From the NCBI RefSeq assembly GCF_000208745.1, contig NC_030856.1, positions 9,576,037 to 9,640,036 on the forward strand: 64,000 nt of DNA. The letters run 5' to 3'. Position numbers and translations under genes: made by a program. This DNA comes from Theobroma cacao (taxonomy: Eukaryota > Streptophyta > Magnoliopsida > Malvales > Malvaceae). Numbering within the stretch: the stretch's first letter is position 1; each line of letters begins with the position of its first letter. This document shows positions 60,351 through 64,000 of the stretch, piece by piece. The notes under the pieces are model-generated. The model had not been told where the DNA came from. It saw only the letters and a program-made list of their open reading frames with translations, and made no database searches.

Positions 60351-61100
60351 AAGATTATATTTAGTTCTAAAATCAACATTCTACATGCAATGAAGATATA
60401 TTGAAGATTGAGTAAGGCATGCTACCTGAAAGCTGATTATGATTTAAAAATAACCACTCCAAGTTTGAAAGATTTCCAACTGTGATTGGGATCTTCCCTT
60501 TCAAATTATTGCCATACAAGCTCAATGCCTCTAGTTTTGACAAATTGCCCAGAGAAGATGGGATAACACCAGAGAAGTTGTTACCATCCAAACGCAAGAG
60601 TTCAAGTTGAGAGAATGAACCAAACCATGATGGAATTTCCCCACTAAAACTGTTGTTAAGAAAATACAAATATTTCAGCCGGTGCAAGTTACATAGCTCA
60701 AAGGGTATTGAGCCATGAAACTTATTATAGGCAATGTCGAGCAAAGCAAGGGAAGATAGATTTCCCAAGTGAGGTGGGATGGTGGCTGCAAGATCCAAGT
60801 TAGAGAATTTAATCAGACAGTAATTTATTAGTGAAAATTTTGAAGTGAAAGTCGAAATATAACCATTACCATAGAAGTTGTTAATGCCCAAACGCAAGCT
60901 TTCAAGTTGAGGGAAGGAACCAAGCCATGATGGGATTTCCCCACTGAAGCTATTGTTACAGAAGTTCAAATATTTCAGCCGGTGCAAGTTACATAGCTCA
61001 AAGGGTATTGAGCCATGAAACTTATTATGGGCAATGTCGAGCAAAGCTAGGAAAGACAGATTTCCCAAGTGAGGTGGGATGGTTGCAGCGAGATACATTC
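59755..61100 (-). repeat. Tandemly multiplied LRR blocks
   Basis: DNA at about 60415-60845 repeats at 59755-60190 (offset about 660 bp), including non-coding spacer such as AGAGAATTTAAT[C/T]AGACAG. Part of it (60595-60800) repeats at 60895-61100 (offset about 300 bp). The copies keep high similarity, so unequal exchange within the locus is recent relative to the decay of its flanks. Confidence 0.88.
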
Positions 61101-61371
61101 CAGATAAATTCAGAGCAGTGACTCTGCGATGTCTGGATCCGCAGGTGACACCAATCCAATTGCAAACAGAAGTAGCCATGGTCCAGTTGGTTTCCAAAAG
61201 GTTTTGAGGGTCACGAGTAAGATGGGTTTTCAAGGCAAACAGAGCCGATTGGTCAGTGGTGATGTTGGGCGCTGATTCCACAAACAAAGTAGCCATGAAA
61301 CTACTTGACAGCACCGAAAGCATAAAAGCGAGGATGAAGGGAATTTTTCCCATAAGTTTATGTGTGGGCAT
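60373..61371 (-). pseudogene. LRR receptor-like kinase (subfamily XII) 5' end, kinase absent
   Basis: A 332-codon open frame from a good start. Residues 1-32 give a signal peptide (LAFMLSVLSSSFMATLFVES), then the LRR N-terminal cap (DQSALFALKTHLTRDP … CNWIGVTCG, paired Cys), then LRRs. The cap and the LSGxxLxATIPPHLGNLSFL start are typical of the Xa21/EFR/FLS2-like class that senses microbial patterns. Inside the frame the first three LRRs occur twice (around 61100-60870 and 60800-60570), joined by NGYISTFTSKFSLINYCLIK, which looks like read-through intron or spacer. The frame stops at ISSLHVEC in mid-ectodomain. Family members run to about 1000 residues with a transmembrane helix and kinase; neither follows here. 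Promoter and signal peptide are intact, so a short secreted LRR protein could in principle be made. Confidence 0.82.
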
Positions 61372-61450
61372 AAGGCAAATGATTCAGAGAGGAACAACCG
61401 AGTTTAGCAGTACAGTTGTCTAATGTTGTTGTTCATTCTTTAGACACTTT

Positions 61451-61460
61451 CTTTTTATAG
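61451..61460 (-). promoter_or_regulatory. TATA box of the LRR-RLK 5' end
   Basis: CTATAAAAAG on the minus strand, about 80 bp before the ATG at 61371. This is a strong plant TATA match at a normal distance. Confidence 0.7.
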
Positions 61461-61509
61461 ATTTAAATACATTAATTTTAATATTTTTTATATTTACAGC
61501 TTGCTTCGT

Positions 61510-62590
61510 TCAAGGGAATGGCCCTTTCTATTCCTGTTATCAATCAAATCAGTCATTTGGTTTATGGGAATGGTCCCCTCGATAATGTCTATTCAATTCA
61601 ATGAGAATAAGAAAAAAATGATTTGACGAAACTACCCTCTTACAATGTAAAAATTACCTTCTTATATAATATCAATTTATTCTTTCTTTCTCTCTTCCTC
61701 ACTCCTCTCTAAGCAGCTCCATTTTTTGTTTTTCCTATCTCTTCCTCACTCCTCTCTCTAAAGCACACTAAGCAGTCCCATTTATGGTTCTTTTTTCTCT
61801 CTCTTCCTCACCCCTTGTTTCTCTAAAGCAACCCCATTGTGTATCTCAATTTCTTTTGGATTTGGTGAAGTAAAGAAAAAAGATGAAATTGAGTGAATGA
61901 TTTATTGTGTATTGTTAAGAAAAAATTGAAAATGATTTACAAATAGAAGAGTACATGAATCTTAAAATGAGATTCAGGTTCTGTTAGCAGCCCATATAAA
62001 GTTTTATGATTATTTATAATAGAAATTGGTGTTGAACGTTTGAACATAGAGAGACGAAGAGATAGAAATATCCTAAGGAGAGAAAAAAAATTTTGAATGC
62101 CATCACATATATTCAACCTAGAAAAGCCATGACAAGAATTTTAACTTTCCATTTGCCAAGGGACAGAAAAGCAAAGGATGATATAATGAAGTTAATCGAC
62201 ATATTATAAAATGAGGAAATTGGAAAAATGGGTAATTTAAAGATGTAGATTTGTTTTACTACTGTTTTGATCATCATAAAAACGGAAATTGTTATTGCTT
62301 TAGTTGAGTAGGATTTTTTTAATTGTTTTATTTTATATTATTTAATATTATTATTTACATATTTAAAGGGTATTTTGATCATTTACTTATTATTTTTTGA
62401 TTATTCGTGAAACTATTTGTACCAATCAAATATTAAAATATTAAAATAAATTATAATAGTAATTCTTCTATCATTCTATTCTTATGAATCAAATTATAAA
62501 ATAGTTATTTTTTGTTTATTTTATTCTTACCAAATAATTATTTTATTCTCTTTGTTTTTTTTTTTTTTCATTCTGTGAACCAAACATAAC
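61510..62590. mobile_element. Putative non-autonomous DNA element, copy B
   Basis: Left end near 61516 (GGGAATGGCC) with TTTGGTTTATGGGAATGG at 61555-61572; right end CATTCTGTGAACCAAAC (62569-62585), whose reverse complement TTTGGTTCACAGAATG resembles the left motif. AT-rich arms flank a TCTCTTCCTCACTCC-rich core (61685-61830). Two sister copies lie at 5200-6185 and 23590-24300. It begins just upstream of the LRR-RLK promoter. Confidence 0.45.
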
Positions 62591-62627
62591 TTTAATTGAC
62601 AACTAAGTTAAGTGATGATGGGATAAT

Positions 62628-62666
62628 ATACTACACTCGATCTTAGCTAAAAGTCTAGAAAGATAT
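62628..62666 (-). pseudogene. U2 snRNA 5'-end pseudogene fragment
   Basis: The minus strand starts ATATCTTTCT and continues through TTTTAGCTAAGATCGAGTG and TAGTAT. Plant U2 snRNA begins ATACCTTTCT, then CTTTTGGCTAAGATCAAGTG and TAGTAT. About 39 nt match with a handful of changes; the branch-site-pairing GTAGTA is kept. The rest of U2 (Sm site, stem-loops) and the upstream sequence element are missing. This is a retro-type 5' fragment, not a functional gene. Confidence 0.7.
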
Positions 62667-62699
62667 TATCTAAAGAAAAAAGAAATAATTTATATCAAA

Positions 62700-63240
62700 A
62701 TCAAGAAAGAGTATTAGACCCAGTCAATGCATCCTCGAAATATCTTTCAATTAAGAAGTTCAATTGGGCCAAACCACAATAAACTTCATAAAAAATCGCA
62801 AGATTCAATTTCGTTTTTTTTTTTCGTTTGATAAAAACAATCCAGTAATTCACTTTTTATAAAAAAAAAATCAATTAAATAAATCGAATAAACAAACAAA
62901 ATAACAACTTTATAGTATATAATTAGACAAATCAATATAAAACTGAATTAAACCTATAAAAAATGAGATTTGAATCTGGATCTACTTGGAATAAGGCCTC
63001 AATAACCAATCTCAAGAATTTTTTTTTTTACAAAAAAGGAAATCCTCAAGCTAACGATTATATCTTAAAGAAAATTTGTCAAATAGTAGTAATTATTAAA
63101 ATCCTTTAATACATATTGATTTAGATTTAGTTATGAAAACAAATCTATTGAAGCGAAAATTAAGTTTGATAATTTTGAGGATAGTGAGATTTAGAAACAT
63201 GAGAGCTGGTGATAGAAGTAACTATACATACTCATTAACT
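62700..63240. other. AT-rich spacer
   Basis: No gene or clear repeat. A- and T-runs with stops in every frame. Confidence 0.6.
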
Positions 63241-63244
63241 GCCC

Positions 63245-63361
63245 TAACCCTACTCATGCGGTTGCAAGCCTGCAGTCGTATCCATCGCGTGAAAAGCTCT
63301 GATTTGTCTAAAGAATTTACAGCAATAAGAGCCGATTGGCCAGTGGTGATGTTGGGTGTTT
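63245..63361 (-). pseudogene. Small fragment similar to the LRR-RLK N-terminal cap
   Basis: 63330-63359 is nearly identical to 61243-61272. On the minus strand it reads PNITTGQSALI, compared with PNITTDQSALF in the LRR-RLK. The part at 63245-63328 aligns only weakly with the following cap. A plus-strand open frame (63133-63444) covers it by chance. Confidence 0.5.
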
Positions 63362-63523
63362 CCGCTGACAAATACCACCACAAATATCAAATCATTAAGC
63401 TCCCGTTTGAATTGGGTAAGTTAAAAGACTTTCCAAGAATTTGATTTGATGCAATGACATTACACGTTCCCACGTGAAGATGACTTTCCCTTGGTAATAA
63501 CATTACCTGCCCGAGAGGAAACT

Positions 63524-64000
63524 CACTACAAAAAATCATTGTATTTGCAACGGATTTGCAACGGATTTCTAACGAAGTTTAATTAAAATTTTTAAATGCT
63601 TGTTCCGACAAAGTTCTAACGGATTTTCAACAGGTTTTTACTAAAAAATTTTCAACGGAATTTTTCGTTCAAAATTTGACTTGTACAACACACACATATT
63701 ACTGTTTAATATTTTCAACGAATTTCCAACGGAATTTTCCGTTGGACCGTTGAAAATCCGTTGAAACTTTAAACTAAAGAAAAAAACATGTGTAATCTTT
63801 ACAGTTTCCAACGGAAATTTTCGTTAGAAATCCGTTGAAAATTTCATCTTTAGAACACACGTGTTACTGTGTATCATTTCCAACGGATTTCCAACGAAAA
63901 TTTCCATTGGAACCCTAAACTTTGCCTATGTTATCTTTATCTTTTTCAACAAAATTTTCAACGGAAAATTTCTTTGGAAATCCATTGGAACATTAAACTT
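63524..64000 (+). mobile_element. CACTA (En/Spm) transposon terminus, runs off the window
   Basis: Begins CACTACAAAAAATC, the diagnostic plant CACTA end, preceded by ACT as a possible half of a 3-bp target duplication. The next 470 bp carry many subterminal repeats in both orientations: CAACGGATTT, CCAACGGAA, CCGTTGAAA and ATTTTCGTTGG types. In CACTA elements these bind the transposase TNPA-like protein. Only one terminus is in the window, so autonomy cannot be judged. Confidence 0.9.

Noticed and set aside
63133..63444. 103-codon plus-strand frame
   Set aside because: It runs antisense over a fragment of the LRR-RLK cap and has no domain of its own.

Overview
This is a window of nuclear DNA from a flowering plant, almost certainly a eudicot. 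The evidence is strongly AT-rich spacers, GT-AG introns, plant-only gene families (VQ-motif protein, PAM2/RRM CID protein, GH28 polygalacturonase, LRR receptor families), and plant Copia, LINE, Tourist-like and CACTA elements. The RNase H fragments and the long solo LTR resemble families I associate with Malvaceae (cacao/cotton relatives). That is a memory-based impression and weak. No bacterial, plastid, CRISPR or rRNA sequence was seen, and I found no tRNA gene.

The left third (1-20000) is gene-bearing. It holds a small intronless VQ-motif gene (1125-1442, minus) with a TATA box and W-boxes, a four-exon secreted polygalacturonase gene (7565-9207, plus), and a ten-exon CID-type PABP-interacting RNA-binding protein gene (14526-19483, minus). 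I could trace the splice sites and an unbroken reading frame for both multi-exon genes (394 and 305 codons before the stop). Between them lie AT-rich spacers with a recent 440-bp duplication, a degenerate local repeat family, a small MITE inside the large CID intron, and a non-autonomous element at 5200-6185.

The middle (20000-54600) is spacer and then a graveyard of nested transposons. These are a complete but decayed Copia element with TA...TA ends (27413-32108); a receptor-like-protein (RLP) pseudogene (32160-37627, minus) split by a second, shortened Copia element (33268-36156, minus); a LINE on the minus strand (37628-41790) carrying a MULE-like element; and a LINE on the plus strand (from about 43780) split by a 2.96-kb solo LTR with a clean 5-bp target duplication and by a second long LTR-like block that itself holds a Tourist-type MITE. 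A Copia 3' LTR fragment follows at 54118.

The right end (55870-63500) is a decayed LRR receptor cluster, all on the minus strand. An LRR-XII-type receptor-kinase 5' end at 61371 with a good TATA box is followed by tandemly multiplied LRR blocks full of stops. Next come a long-TIR MITE, more LRR remnants, and an intact RLP-type C-terminal half with transmembrane segment (55877-57180). No kinase domain is present. A U2 snRNA 5'-end pseudogene lies at 62628-62666, and a CACTA transposon terminus with subterminal repeats runs off the window from 63524.

I see no clearly new biological system. The items most worth checking are the kinase-less RLK/RLP arrangement, the internal LRR-block multiplication, the TA...TA Copia element, and the several uncatalogued long-TIR elements.
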